Shown: positions 22,873-37,561, numbered from the stretch's first letter. The stretch is DNA of 64,000 bases from Nymphaea colorata (GCF_008831285.2 NC_045147.1:22220981-22284980), one strand, 5' to 3'. Made by a program: numbers and translations. Notes: a model not told the origin generated them from the sequence alone.

Positions 22873-25800
22873 ATGGATGGTTTGTGCTTGAAATCAAGCT
22901 TGCCTAGTTTGCCATCATCTGCTTTGGATGTTCGAGCACAAAACATCAGCGGAGCTATTCAAGTTTGCGCAAAATCTCGCAATACCAGTTCACCTTTGTC
23001 GACCAATGCCGCCACCGTGGAGAAACAACAAGCATCGCCATCCTCGTCCTTCTTGTCATTCCCATTCAGATCGTTCTGGTCTACCGCGAGAAGGCCGGAG
23101 GGTACACCGTCGCTGGCCAAGGCCGACATCGAAGAAGAAATCGTTCCCCAACTCGTGGATCATACCGCAGAAGACGAGGGAGAAGGGAATCTTGAGCAGC
23201 TTAATGGCAGGGGGAACGGTTACAGAGGAAAGGAAAATTGGGTGTTGAAGATCTTGTATGTGAGATCACTATGGAAGAACGAGGAAGAGACCCAATTGGG
23301 TTCCATGGCAAGTGAAGATGAGGGGGAGGAAGGCTGTGACGCGGAGCTGGGCTGCTGCTGCTCGTCAGAGGATGTGGACGCTTGCTCGGCGGACGGCGGC
23401 GTTGAGGCCTCTCCTGATCCGAATTCCTTCTCACGGTTACTGCGCCGGGTCTCGTTATCGGAGTCGAAATTATATGGCCGGATGTCGTATCTTGGGAATC
23501 TGGCATACGACATACCAAATATCAAGGTGCCAATCTTCTTTCCTCTTTCTCTTCCTTCCTATGCGCCCGTTCGTAAAGGAAATCAGCCGCTTGGACAAGT
23601 ATATTTTTGTGTGCCCTGTTTTATTTCGTATGAACTATTCTAGTTGCAGTTGCAGTTGATGCTATTCGTGATCATAAAATGGGATTTTTTAATTTTTAGT
23701 CTTTTCTCTGTGAATACGTCTTCTTGGTATAACCTAACAAGAAAACCCCGGCTGTCTTATAATTTTGCTTCTATGTAGTGTCAGTAGCTCAGCTCTCAGG
23801 ATATTTTACACTGTCATGCACGTGGCGGTGATAGTTTGATATTAGTGAACGTTTCGGGTTGTAATAAGCTGCATAAGATCAACGTGCTCGTCCATTTTTT
23901 TACCCTGTAGGCCTGTACCATTTCGGTGGTAGATCTTCTTCCGCAGTTTTCAGCATGTCGGGTGTCTCTATTCTTGCATTATCCTGGTACTTTTTGTAGT
24001 AAAATCTTGATTGTGTTATAAATTGAACTTTTTGTGGTCTGAGAAATTTCGTCTTTTCTCCTCTTTCCAGACGGATCATCTTCTAAAACATCTTGGCCTC
24101 CGTTTTATCACATCTTCGCTGGAAAAGAAGCCAATATCTAAACCTGCAGAAAAGGAGAAGTCTGCTGTCAGCAGCTCAGATGGAACAGAAACCAATCAGT
24201 CAAATGAAGAGGTGCAGACGAAGAAAGGGATAAGCCTAGCTGCCGCTTATCAGATTGCTGCTGCTGCTGCTGCTGCTGCTTCATATCTTCACACACGAAC
24301 GAGAAGCGTTTTGCCCTTTACATCTTCAAGGCCCAGCGGAGCTGGAGAAGTGGCATCCCAATCTGAGCAGGGTAGTCCACAAGGGGACAAGATCAAACCA
24401 TCTGCAGATGCATCCAAGGAAGCTGAAGAGTGTATGAACGCTGCGCTGGACTTGGCAAGATGCTCCATTGGGATGGACTCTTGTGAAACAGAACTTTCCA
24501 GCTCAGATGTTGCCTCCCTTGTAGCCACTACAAAGTCTGTCACAGCGGTAATTGCTGCAAAAGAGGAGGCAAAACAAGCTGTTGCGAAGGACCTGAACTC
24601 TGCCCATTCATCACCATGTGAATGGTTCGTGTGTGATGATGACAAGAAAGGAACCCGTTACTTTGTTATTCAGGTATTCTTGTCTTAACAAGTGGTCTCG
24701 TAGGACTTGGAATATTTTTTTTAGCTTTGATATCGTGTCCTTATTCCAATAAATGTGGTTATATGTTGTAATGTGTGAATATCTTATTTGTCAGGGATCT
24801 GAATCACTGGCTTCGTGGCAAGCTAATCTGCTGTTTGAACCAATCAAGTTTGAGGTGAACAATTCTCACTTTATCAACACTGTATTTTAAACTTCTCTTA
24901 GACTAGCATGAAATGATAGTATAACTGTACATTGGTTTCTCCTTGTACAGAATTTGATTTTTGAGTATTATTTGACCAAGTGTGTTCTAGCCGAGCTTGA
25001 AAATGCTCCAGTTCACTGCAGTTATTTTTGCTTAGCCTCTTTGATGTCACAAGTTGTGGACAGTGGTGGAGCCAGACATTTAAGTGAGGGTGGACACAAA
25101 CGTGTAAATTAGTAATTGTAGTGGGTCACTCGTACGTATGAATATTATATACTTCTATTTACCGAGTTGATAAATTGAATAGTTACTAAATGTTGTGAAA
25201 CATGGCAATAGAGCAAAGTTAGTCATTCATTACTACCAATTCAATACCTTCTGTGATCAGTTCATGTCCATATTTTGCCAACAACATCATACTTATTCAT
25301 ATTCTGTCACAAACAGGGTCTTGACGTCCTTGTCCACAGAGGGATCTATGAGGCTGCAAAAGGGATCTACCAGCAGATGTTGCCTGAAGTTCAGGATCAC
25401 GTAAAACAGAGGGGGGATTCAGCTACTTTCCGCTTCACTGGCCATTCCCTTGGAGGTAGCCTTGCTCTTCTAGTGAACCTTATGCTCCTTATAAGAGGAG
25501 AAGTTCCTGCTTCATCATTGTTGCCTGTCATTACTTTTGGGGCACCATGCATCATGTGTGGTGGTGACTACCTGCTTCGCAAGTTGGGGTTGCCTCGAAG
25601 CCATGTTCAAGCAATAACCATGCACAGGGACATCGTTCCACGAGCTTTCTCATGCAGCTACCCAGGTCATGTAGCAGAGTTGCTCAAGGCTATCAATGTT
25701 AACTTCCGAAGGCATCCATGTCTGAAGAACCAGGTAGGCTGCTGTTTTCTACAAAATTTACTTGTTGATTCATTCGTCCATGTTTCCCTTTCAAATTAGT

Positions 25801-26712
25801 TTCTTCTTGTGCTTTTGGTGGTCTGAGTATTTTGGATGATCATCATTTGATGCTTCCTATCCAAAATAAGTTTGGGTCATTGAGTTTGCCCTGCAACTTG
25901 TTGGAGCTAAAAGCAGTCCAGCCATCATCACTTCCAAGCTCAAATGCTGAGATTCTTGTTGGTTTCTGTCAGTTGGAAGTTAATTGAAACATTTGAAAGG
26001 AATCTGGGTCTCTTTCAGTGTAAGGAAAACGCCGGGTCAGTGCATAAGCGCATATCTGATATCGTACATACACATGATTTGATAGAAATCTTTCCCAACT
26101 TTTTGCCTGCAGAAACTGCTGTACGCTCCCATGGGTGAAATGCTAATCCTACAGCCAGATGAAGGCATCTCTCCTCATCATCACCTTCTTCCATCAGGCA
26201 GTGGCCTCTACGTTCTGGATGGGCGTGGAGGCAACTCCCAACCTGTAACCGGAGCAGAGCTAAGGGCAGCTAAGTTTGCATTTCTTAATTCCCCACATCC
26301 GCTTGAGACACTGAGTGATCCCGGTGCATATGGCTCTGAGGGGGCCATATCCAGAGACCATGATGCCGGTTCTTATGTTCGGTCTGTCCATAGTGTCATC
26401 AGGCAGGAGCTCAGACGAGTCAGAAGGGAGAAGAGAGAGGAGCGGCGGAAGGCATGGTGGCCTCTAGTGATGACGGAAGGCTTGCTAGAAGGCAGCAGTG
26501 GTGCTGTCTCCTTGCAGCCGAAACTACGTGTGCAAGAACACTTTGGCGCATCCATGCAGATGTTTGGTTTTTTGAGAATTGTAATCCAAGGCAGCCGGGA
26601 CTCACTCATGAGGTTTAGCAGGCTAATTGTTTCTCACCGTGTTCATATGCTGGTCATATTAACGTTGCCTGTGCGACTGCTGGTTCTGGGGGACATGGGC
26701 CTTACCATTTGA
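22873..26712 (+). CDS. PLIP: Plastid phospholipase/galactolipase, PLIP2/PLIP3 type (lipase class 3)
   Basis: The enzyme releases acyl groups from plastid glycerolipids; Arabidopsis relatives feed acyl chains into oil and jasmonate synthesis. Five exons keep frame: 22873-23526, 24071-24673, 24795-24854, 25317-25733 and 26113-26712, giving about 777 residues, slightly longer than the relatives I recall (about 650-715). The N-terminus ([18 protein letters not shown]) is transit-peptide-like, followed by an acidic stretch and [20 protein letters not shown]. The lipase_3 core spans exons 2 to 4: [39 protein letters not shown], and the nucleophile elbow [13 protein letters not shown] with Ser483. 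[12 protein letters not shown] holds the probable catalytic Asp (about 544). Exon 5 gives [15 protein letters not shown] and the C-terminal PLRR-type tail. The ATG at 22873 fits the conserved start; the upstream in-frame codons lack an ATG. Intron 1 uses a weak donor (gtgcca). Which paralogue it is (2 or 3) cannot be settled. Confidence 0.96.
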
Positions 26713-29700
26713 ACAAGATGAGTCATTGACTACTTGATCTGAAAATGGATCTGTGGATAACTTTTCCTATGCATGTACATGTTGAATATTTTGGAAGCAG
26801 CAACCCGTCATCCTCATGATGGAATCCTGTCAAAATGTATGCTAGAACTGCTAGTTCTGATTCTTTAGATTGCTTGCCCACATTGGGCATCCTAAAATCT
26901 TTGTAACAAGAAATCAAATATAGTAAATTTTCTGTTAGAAGGGTCATAATCAATATATATATATATGTCATTGTTTCTGCTCGTCAATCTTTTCCTGTTC
27001 TTCTCTGCCCTTGACTTTGGTTTTGTGGAAGCAATGTTTCCTTTTACAGTTTGGTTGCTAGAGCCAACATCAAGTGGAAAATTGGGAGCCGACAAGACCT
27101 CTGTCCATCACATCAGCAGGTTAAGTTTAGGATCTTCAAATTAGAAAGCAAAAGAATCTACTACTCTGAATGCGTCTGAGGAAACATTGGCACAGGTCTG
27201 CCTCACTGATCTTGCCTACCACAAAAAGGAAAAAAGAGGATAGAGGAAAATCAGAACCTCAATTCAGTCTCAAATGGTTTTCACATGTTTTGGCTGCTAT
27301 AGGACGTCTGATGCTGTTCGAAGGTGACCGCCTTTTAAACAAAAAATGATGGTTGGGAAAATGGTTAGCGAACTACGTGTGATAGTTTTTGCCACTAAGT
27401 CCTGCCATTCAAAGGCCTGGAGATCGGTCAAGCAATTGGTAATGGTTGGCATACTGCTGCCAGCCGGACCAGTCTCTCGTCGTTTTCCGGCCTTAATTTC
27501 ATGGATGAGAGGTTTCATGGTCAAGAGGACGGCCTGGTGGTTGCCTTCCAAAGCACCGATCGGTTTCTTTGAGTTTCAAAATTAAAATACCTACACAAGT
27601 GAATTCCACCAGAAGCCTTGCTCTTGACATGACGCCGCAACATCCGCAAATGCTTTACCGATCTCAAGATCCCCATGACTACGACTCGATCTCGAAACCC
27701 TAGGTTCTTTTTTGCTCATGAGTACAAGTTTACAAGTGGAAATTGGCAGCATGTAATGAGAACTTATAATGTTGGATTACATAAACATGAAGAGTAACTG
27801 AGCATTAATGGCTCATTTGATTACGAGCTGAAACGAAACATCGATTGAATTAGAGCCTTCCCTTTGTTTATCAGCCTACCAGCCGTAAGGATTAAGGAAT
27901 GGGCTCATCAACTTGTCGAGCTAGGTTGAAACGAGTACGTTACCAACGCCGACCGACTTCAGCCAAAAGCTGCTCTGTTCAGTCACCTGCCCTATCTACT
28001 CCTCGGTTCTTCCGTGTTGATGGGCGGTTGGGTGGCAGATAAAATTCAATGGCATTAAATAAAATAAGAGCTGGATGGACATTGGAAACTTCAAATTTTA
28101 CTCTTCCATGGGTTTTCTTGGATATAAAACTTCAAAAAACATTTTATTTTTATGGAATCTAATTTATACATCCAAATGAAGTAATGAAGGCATTATTATC
28201 AAAAGTTGCCCAACTTTTTCATCATATGGCAGATGGATGTTGGAAACGAAAAATTTCATGTGACATGCGTTTATTTGGATATAAGATTTTAACGATTCCA
28301 TTTTGTCATAAAAAGCAGATTTATATGTACAAATGAATTAATGATGAATCCCCTGTCAAAAATTGCCCAACTTTTGGTCGTATTAACAGTTTCAACAAAT
28401 TTCACTCAACTGCCACTTTCGTGTCACTCTTGGACTCGTGATTTTTTGAAGCAAAATTTGCATCTGACAAGTACAAGATCCAACATTCATATATAATCAG
28501 GTTGGGTCTTTATTTGATCACACAGATAAGAACAAAATCCCGTCAGTAATTGGGTCTAGATTTATTTACCAAATCGGAGTAAAAGATCCAAAATCAGATA
28601 GGTCATCCAATAGATTTGATTAATTTACATCCCTATCGGCACGAGTTTCACTCACTACAACGTTTAAGAGTAACAGTTTTTCTTTTGTACGTCGACGTTT
28701 ATCACAACATTTGTAAAAGGAAATGAAATCATCCTACCAGAGAGTGAAATTGGAGACTACTGAACCAAGGCAACCTGCCATGACCAAAAAGGAAGCGAAT
28801 GGATTCACGTGGCACCCAAAGGAAATGAGGATTGCGCTTAGCCTGCTTTGAAGAGGGAATAGAGATTAGATGACTACCTCTTGTGGTTGAGGAATCTGTC
28901 AAGGTGAAAAGGGTGGTGACCCGATCTTGGAGGGGATATAACAATCGCTACTCTTCTCTGCCATGTGCAGTGGGAACTATTCACCCCGTTGGCAGAAAGT
29001 ACTGTATCGTCTTTCGCCTGCCTGGTCACTGTTTGCTAATCTGTGGGGATGACAAAGAGAGAAAGCAGGTTCTAAGGTTGGAGTGCTATATTTTTCAACT
29101 TCTTCTGTAGCACCATGTTTACTATCTTTGCCTTCTTCCAGCTGAATCCATCACCGAAGACAACATTGGTTCTCTTCATGATGTAGCAGAAAGACCGTCA
29201 GGCGCAAAGCACGAAGCAAGAGTCGATGAAGTGCAGATTGGGGGGCATGTGGTACACCAACACAGCTTTCCTTCGAAATTTTCACTCTGGCAGCAGGGAC
29301 CTTACTCATGGAGGGCAGGTGTGTCTGTTTTCTTCCTAAAACTCTTATGCGCGTGCATTTTCTGAGGCGTATCCATCCTTCCCAAGAAGGCGTTCGTCTT
29401 CAAGTGGATGTAGGAAAGACGCCGTACTAGTAAATGCTGAAACCTACAGTTAATGATGTTACCAAAACTTGCAGTTCCTACACTTTGAAATCAGCACTGC
29501 CGGGTTGTTTTAAAAACAAATCTTGGAAATCTTTGTCAATAACAGGGAAAGATCTTCCAAATTTTTGCCGAAACTTGCAAAATGGTCCTAAATAAGTCAA
29601 AACTAGTCACAGTTACTAAGCCTTCCTCCATGAGTCCCAGCTTGATCCAATATAGATGCATGTTTCGTGCTACGGTCATATAGACCTGCAACAGATTCGG

Positions 29701-30161
29701 CCCCCAAGCATGAACGAAACCCATGGAAAAGACCACTGATATGCAGAGATGAATATAAACTTCAAGACTTGAATTTGGGTGGTCCGTTGTGGATCTTACG
29801 CTGCTAACAAGAGTGTCCAGGCATGGCATTGTCTCCCTCAAACTCGTCCCAAAAAAAAAAGGCTGAGAGCATATAAGTTTTAAGCTTTCAAAGGAAATTT
29901 CAGAAATCCATTATACATCACCACAGCACATTTTTCCGATACCCAAGAAGACGGAAGCCATGAGGAAGACTCAATACCTGCAAATGAAACAGAACCAGCA
30001 GCTTCCTTAGGATGTAGAATAGTAGTTATCGTAGCAAAGCTTTTAGAAAGTCTAACAAAGTTTTTCATCTCTAACCCAGTTCAAGAGGAGCACGTCTGAA
30101 TTATAAAAGTGTCATCTTCGGTTCAGGATATGATCAAGTTTAGGCTTAATTAATCATCTAA
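26713..30161. other. Intergenic DNA between the lipase and PHF5A
   Basis: The first few hundred bases are the lipase 3' UTR. No recognised gene lies here. A plus-strand coding-like stretch with a good donor (CAG then gttcta, at 29067) and an acceptor at 29140 is described as a candidate. A hAT-like end (TTTACATCCCTA) lies at 28633-28644. Confidence 0.5.
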
Positions 30162-30494
30162 TCATCTTTTTTTAAATCCATATTTCTTCCGTTCATAGAA
30201 CAGGTCAGTCTTGGCACTGCCCAAATTGACAATCTTGGGACAACCGTCCCTGTCTTTCTCCAGCTGGGTGCATTCCTTGCAGTAGTAAGCATCGGAAATG
30301 CCCACACCTCCACAGATAACACAGCGCCCTTGGAAAGATCCATAGTTGCATTCATCACAGACGCGTACTAGCGTGCAGGGACGGACATAAGAATCACAAA
30401 CTACGCACTTCCCATCATCCTTCTCGCATAGCCGACCAATGGCAATTCCAGGCTGTTTCCGGCACATTATGAGATCAGGGTGGTGCTTGGCCAT
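30162..30494 (-). CDS. PHF5A: PHF5A/Rds3, SF3b subunit of the U2 snRNP
   Basis: This is a small zinc-knuckle protein of the SF3b complex. It sits beside SF3B1 and helps recognise the intron branch point. The single coding exon encodes 110 residues, exactly the usual length. It starts [20 protein letters not shown] and ends [11 protein letters not shown], both hallmarks of the family. The cysteine pairs CVVC, CDEC, CVIC and CKEC, plus flanking cysteines, bind three zinc ions in known structures. An acceptor (tctcacag, exon side starting at 30522) lies 28 bases before the ATG, so the leader is spliced. The protein is among the most conserved in eukaryotes and nothing in the frame is broken. Confidence 0.98.
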   Translation of the reverse strand: MAKHHPDLIMCRKQPGIAIGRLCEKDDGKCVVCDSYVRPCTLVRVCDECNYGSFQGRCVICGGVGISDAYYCKECTQLEKDRDGCPKIVNLGSAKTDLFYERKKYGFKKR

Positions 30495-32130
30495 ATCTCA
30501 AAATGCTTTAGTATAAGCAACCCTGTGAGACGCACAAATTAATCATTAAAAAGGGCCAAAATGAACAAAACCCGCCATGAAAATATAAAATCCAAATTTA
30601 TATCAAGAACTGATTCCTATACCTTCATAAAAAATGTAAATGAAAATTTGAATGAGATACTGGAAGATACTTACCTTAGCTCCTAGCATGATATAGGATA
30701 CCTTCCGAAATAGATACATTATCCACATTTTCGTCTCATAAACATAAATTGTTACATGCACCAGCAAAATGGGGTTTGCATGAACTCTTTGCAGATAAAT
30801 GTCCTGAAACTCGAGCAACGGTGCAAAGCACGTGCTATATGAATAGTTCTCGCGAGATCAAGGTCCTTGTTGTCATCTTGAAGATCTTCCTGACCCATTA
30901 ACAAGGAGATGTTCTTAGTCCATAGATGCATGCCCCATTGGCTTCTGCAACATAATTTCCGTATTGGTTCTCGTGGAAATGACAACAACAGATATATCCT
31001 ATACGATGAGATGAACCTAATCTTAGGTTTTCTGTAGAAAATAGAAGAAAAAAAGATCCACCACTTAATACAAAATTAAATTATTAAACAAGTTTGTGGA
31101 CTCGTAAGGACCACAATCTGTTGAGCCGGTGGTCTTCAGGAGGCTCGTTTTGGCAACTCCGATTCTAGATTCTTGAATCATGGTGTTTCCACGGTGAGAG
31201 CGATATTGTTGCTCATGTGAGAAGTTGCCCACAATGGGTTGCTGATGACGGATCTTTCTTTATTTATTTATTTTTGCCCATTTATATATGTAACAGTTGT
31301 ATTCACTCGCCGTATAAGGAAAATGATGATTGTAGAGTGAAACGACACACAAATCATAATTGCAACGAGTTTCCTCCTGCTTCTAGTGGACGTAGGCACT
31401 CACGCCGAACCACTTGTATCTTTCTGTTGTTTGATTATTCTCTCTTATCTTTACAAGCAGATGATAGAAACATAGGAAAAGAAGCAAAATACCAAGCTGA
31501 CGCGTAAAAGCAGACTGTAGAAGGATATAAGACTTTCCCACTTGATAAAATCCAAACTCACAGATGAAAACTACTACCCAATAATTTATTCTGACAAAGG
31601 AGCAGAAACAAAACAAGTTCCTCCTTCCAGTTTGCCACGGAAAGACCGATTCTCAACCAGAAAGCTGGAGATGATACACACGTATCTCTCAGTAGCGAGC
31701 TAAAAAGCGATACCCATTTCAACTTTCTTTCAAAAAAGATCGACCTTGCTTCGGGAAACAGGAAAGGAAAAACCCAGAAGAGGAAGAAAGAAGTCTCGCT
31801 TATAAGGAGATCAAAGAGGGTATTAAGTACTGACAAACGAAGTAAAGATAAACACCTCCGGTTCTGAAACAGCGAATCCATCGACTGGTATTTGCGGACA
31901 TTGGAAATTGCAAAAAGAGAAAAGCAATCCCTAGAAACTGATGGTCGAAACTCTCACCTTTTATGCTTTAATCAATCAATACACAGCAGGAAATCAAACA
32001 GGAGCCTAAAGAAAGAAGAAGGAATAACTTACCGGGAGAGATTCGGATGCTAGCTTCTCTCAGCAGCTTCACAAATCAATTCCACAAGATCGAGCGTGAG
32101 AGAAGCGAAAGAGAGAGAGAGAGAGAAAGG
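30495..32130 (-). other. PHF5A 5' leader with a 1.5-kb UTR intron and CT-rich first exon
   Basis: On the minus strand, a consensus donor (CCCG, then gtaagt at 32032-32027) pairs well with the acceptor at 30523. This gives a non-coding first exon from about 32130 to 32033 and an intron of about 1,510 bases. The first exon contains a (CT)n run (about 32126-32105), common in plant leaders. Reading frames on either strand inside the intron match nothing I know. The transcription start is not fixed. Confidence 0.6.
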
Positions 32131-32825
32131 GAGAGGCTTGTTGTGTGGCGCCCCAAAAGGCGGTGACTCCCGTCTAGGCACCAATGGTCACTTGCCACGT
32201 GGCTGTGGAAATCGGACGCTTGCAAGTCGTTAGCCGCCTCGCGATTTGCAATGCCAAAAAAGCCTGAATCCAAACACTCTGGTCAATGGATCGGATTTAC
32301 TCCAAATCCAGTGTTCCGAATTCCATCCAGTTTTCTACGTATAATCATCTCCACTGCACTGCTCTTACCAAACTAACTAATCTTATATTTTGATCAGGGG
32401 TAAGAGATTGCCATTTGAGATTATATAGATTTTGAGATGCAGAGAGTTAATGCATATTTCAAATAGAAGATTTCAGATCCTTATAAGAAACAAAGGGTCT
32501 GAGTTTTGGAATCTAAGATCTTAAATCACTCCAAGTCTTAGATCCAAGGCAATTAATCGCACCTTTCAGGCAATAGCACTTAAATAAGTTATACGGCTGC
32601 CATGTGCCAGATGTTATTAGATGGTTAAAATTCAAAAATTTATTGCTAAAAAAATCATTAAATTAGGATTAACGGCAAATGATAACTTTAATGATTATTT
32701 ATATTTTTTTAAGAATTTTTACATTTTAATTATCTGGCAACTATCAAACATACAATAGCACTGCATCGAGCAGTTGTGAGCAGCTGTGAATTAAGTGGAC
32801 AGCTAGATGACACGAAGATTTCAGC

Positions 32826-32826
32826 T

Positions 32827-32872
<46 letters not shown>

Positions 32873-32879
32873 TATATTA
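32826..32879. repeat. (TA)n microsatellite
   Basis: About 50 bases of TA with a single TG interruption near the middle. Confidence 0.95.
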
Positions 32880-34004
32880 GACTTAAACAGTTAAGGCTTG
32901 CCCCGTACTTTGAGAAATGCACTACTGAACTTTTGAGTTGGAATGGCATGATTTTAACCCTTCTGAAGTGATATCAGTCGCATGGGTTCATATGAGAATT
33001 CAAGTTCATCACCACCCAATGGATAGAGATCGAGGAAAACCACGTGGGTTGTCTTTCAGCTCTTCGTCTTCAACCTGTCTAACGAGTATCTGATTCAATG
33101 CGACAGCTTTACGTTTCCAATCAATCATATGAAACAAGACTGCTACTGTTGCCCCATCTGTACAGATCACCTCAATCTGGTATCTATGAAACTTTGTTCC
33201 TTTCTGCCTTGTCTGAGAGAATCCCCATGCATGCATGCTTCATGCTTCACGTACAGGCATTGTCGAGGATAGGCATCTTCATCATCAGGTACACTTACAT
33301 GCATAGTTTACTCCAACAGGTACACACTGACATGCATCCAACCCATAATCTGCAGCAGCAAAGCTTTTCTAAAACAATGAGTTGCATCCTGCAGCCACTA
33401 AAACTACTTTGAATTGTAGTTTTGTGGCAAGTTCAGGCGTGTACTGCAGTATGTCAGAATATTATGTAACATTTGTTCATGGCATGGCCTACTACAACGC
33501 ATCAGATTCTTGGCAAATTGGCTTGAAACAGATGTTGCCTCGCACTACCAAAAAAACCAGCCCAGGCCCCAAGCACTGCACATCTTGCCTCTCTCTTAGC
33601 AGGCTAGGCTTCACATTTCTTCATTGAAGAGTAAATTATTGAGGCCGATGGGGACATCGTCTGAGTATTGGCCCTTTTGGTGTCTGTTAAGGCCAAGTCC
33701 TGCTTTGTCTCGTTCTGCAAGTGACATTCATTCTTGCTAAATACATTTCATGTTGCTATTGGTAGATAAATCATTTTGTCCCCCTATTCAGAACTACGGC
33801 AATTTTGTCATCATATGGAAGCCATGCCAGGAGACAGCTGGGCCGAAAGCCTTTAGGTTGAAGAAGGTCAAGATGGAAGCGCGGGATTGTTAGAACTCGA
33901 GGTACCCATGTTAATTTGAATGGAAGAGTTTATAGTTGCAAATGTCAGGAAACAGCTGATGATCAATTGCAACTTACAGTGCTGTTCCTAAGACAGAGTT
34001 CTGC

Positions 34005-34107
<103 letters not shown>

Positions 34108-37100
34108 TTACATTCTAATGGAGGCCATGACTGTAAGTATGACAGGTTTTTTACCTTGAGGTTAGTTCCTCCATTTTTTGAAGAAAGAGAACATGAGAGT
34201 CCAGGGGAGACATGGCATTTTTCTTGGTCATAAAGAGAATAGAATGAGGAGGAAAGGAATGGAAGGAAACAAGGATACTACTCAGCCAAACGGATTCTTT
34301 CTTGAACTCTAGTCAAATAAAACCAACAAAAGGAGGATATATACAATTAACTAAGGTTGAGTGACCTTGCGGCGCTGCCAATCCTTTTGATGGTTTCACA
34401 AGCTCAGCAGTCAAGCAAGTTCCACGCTACTGAACATTGAACATTTCATTCTGTGTTCTTCAAAGGAAGCATGAGAGAGAGAAGCTAAATCATGCGTCGT
34501 ATTACTAGGTGAAATTCAGGTTAGAAGTGGAGTTGGGGGGAAACAAGATCCGCATTTTCGGGGACGTCTGGAATAGTAGTAGTTCGGGCAAAATCAGACG
34601 AGTAGAAAGTTGATCCCTGCGCTCCTTTGAATCAAATCGATCTGTAGCCTAATTCGAACACCGGTAGAAGAAAATGGTTTACAGCAATGTCGCAGGTCTG
34701 ATGATAAACTCAAACCTTTCATTTTGTTCACAAAGATATCAGAAAGCTACTGTACTGAAGTACATCAATCATGATATTTAAGGGAATGATTGGGTAGTTT
34801 TTTCAAAACGTCTGCAAATTTCTAATGTTCTCTAAACATCGGCAATCTCTTCCAAAATCTCAAAACACAAACGCAAAACTCTTAATTACTCCAAAGTCAC
34901 AAACCTGAACTAGGCAAATCCGTAGGACCCAATATAAATTAATTATCGATTTTTAACATAGCATTTACATTAAAGATTCTACTCTCTTATCGACAAGATT
35001 GCCCAAGGAAGTTGGAGGAAGTGATTTCAATAGCTGGGTCGCATCTTAAGACAAAGGTTGGAATTCATCTAGTGGTTACTGAATTTTGAGAACAGCTACT
35101 TGCAGCACATCAAACATTTGTTGATTAGATTAGACATTAATGAAATGACCCAAGCAGTTATCCTGATCTCTGCTTCACAAAATTGCATCCTCGCTGATCT
35201 ATTGCATCTGACCTTCGTTCACATCCCACAAGAAGAAACTTAATTAGATCTCAAGGCCGAGAAGGGCCAGAGAGTTCAACTTCAACTGTGTACTCAAGCA
35301 CACACCATTATTGATATTCATTCTATGGTTCAATCTAAAACTCCTTTTTCGAAAAGGTAACTGGGTTTCCTTATACTAAACTTTTCCCAAATGCACACAG
35401 TCCAACACCACTTATTTATTTCATCAGTTAGTGTGATGTCCAGCACTTCCAGTATTTGTAATTAAGCCTAATAATTGAGTCAAACTTCTCACCCTCCCTC
35501 CCTCCCTTTCTCACTTAGACACACAAATACAACACTACAGTATATATACATAACATTTTTAACTACCATTGTACAAAAGAATACAAAGAATAAACTTATA
35601 TAAGTTGGTTATAAATCTTGTTCGATCTCCCTTGTTTTTCTTTTCTTACAATGAAAAATAAATCACTGCATAAGTGCTCTGCAGCCAGGGGCCAATACCG
35701 TGCACATTAGAAGATACACTTGGAACTGCTTTTGAATAACAAAGTCCTTTTATGTTTTTTACCAACTTGGAAAACTTTATATGGACCACATTTAAGACCT
35801 TTTTTGAGAACTTATCTTAGTTGTTCTTTTCCTTTCTTTCCTCCCCCTCACAAGTTATCCCTTAAATTGGACTCCTACATAGTTCGAATCCCAATATGGA
35901 CGAAAGGGTTAGCTTTAGAATTCAATGACAGTGTCAGAGATTAGGTTTACATTGATCCAGACAATGCATGTGGTCCAATGGACGCGACTTAGATTTATAA
36001 GTTTACTAACTCAACGAAGCTAAGTCACGAATTATTAAGGAGCCACTTGAAACGAGCACCTTCCAAGAACTGGATTATCCTGAAATTTTCCAGATGACGG
36101 GCAGCCAGCCCTGTCAACCTGTTCGAACCACTTTTCTCCAGCACGTTTAGAGAAGTGTCCTAAACTTAGTGGCACTTTTTTTTCGAAAAACAGTGTTCAA
36201 TTTCCAAGAACTAACCACCACATTCTCAATAGAAAGCCAGAACCGCCCATAGGTTTTGCTTCTCTCCAATCAAAGAAAGGACATAAACTATTGTAGCAGT
36301 ACTAGCTCGAGGAGGATTCCACTTCGTGAAAATCGAAAAATTTTAAGACTTTTCATCGTGTTCTTCAACAGTCTTTACTGTTCCGTTATATAATTTACAT
36401 TATTAATGAATTCTTTTGAAGGGTTAACTCCTCCGAGTGAGAGAGACTTAAGACCTACTATTTGGAAAGACCCCAAAACTTTCTTATTTATCATGCCTTT
36501 GGGGTCTTAGATTACATGGGCGTTAGCAATGGTAATGATGCACTCTTCAATGTAGTTTATGTATTTAATTACTTAAAACATAGAGGTATCACGCTCGAAA
36601 TTGAATTAGAGATGCGTCTCTTCGGTTCGTGAGAGAGAGAGAGGAAAAAGAAAATGCATCCCAATTAAGAAAAAGAGAGCCAGAAAGTTGGTGACCATAT
36701 TGTGGGTTTTTGTGAAACAAAATCGCATTTTAATAATGCCGTACGGCATTTAAATAAATTTCCCGACCAGTTTGCAGAATCTTTCAGATTAACGCTTTAC
36801 TGTGCCATGGCCGCGAAATTCTTGGAAATTTGATCCACAGAGAATATGTTGTTTCATGTGATCTTCTTATTGCCTTTGGGGACGATTGAACTTTCCAACC
36901 CACCTACATGGGCATCAAATATATAGGCTGCCAACTTGTCCCTAGGTAGCTTTCTAGATCAAACAAGTTGTTGTATGTATTTATATATCTTTCAGCGGAC
37001 ACGGCATTTTCCGTGAGTGTCGCCGGCAACGCGATCGAACTCCGGCAGGCGCGCCAATTTCAGACACCAGATCCGTTCGATTATTGTTTTGATATATAAT

Positions 37101-37539
37101 GTAGAGCTCTGTCCTGTCTCAGCTTCAGAACAATTTAATCTACAGTGTGCAAAATCGTTCCATCCACGTGTTCTTGCTAACAACAAGGCCTTCATGATAG
37201 CATTTCAGTAATTATGTGCCGAGATTGATCAATATTACATCATCCATTGTTCGTGCTTTGTCTAAACGTGGACACATGAGTGACGTTGCTAGACAAATGT
37301 TAACAAATGCTTGTATAATGTACGGTCTGCCAGGCTTGCAGCTTCTTGTGATAGGAAAAGATTGGGTTCCAGAAGCGAGCCAGAAATTTTTTTTTTTGTT
37401 AAGAGGTACTCAATTCAAAATTTTCTTTAATAACAAGATGATTGCAGAGCACTAAGCAAATAATTGAAGGGTTGGGTACATAGCATACAAATAAACAAAT
37501 TGTTGATGGGCACCAATATGGAGAAAACAATTGTGGGAC

Positions 37540-37561
37540 TGTGTGGGCGACTGCCCACACA
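37540..37561. repeat. GTGTGGGC hairpin, copy 3
   Basis: TGTGTGGGCG, spacer AC, TGCCCACACA. One arm position differs from the copy at 17,036 (A to G), leaving nine of ten pairs. Confidence 0.9.

Noticed and set aside
35860-35900. B-box-like GTTCGAATCCCAA, possible tRNA
   Set aside because: No A box or acceptor-stem complement lies at the right distance.
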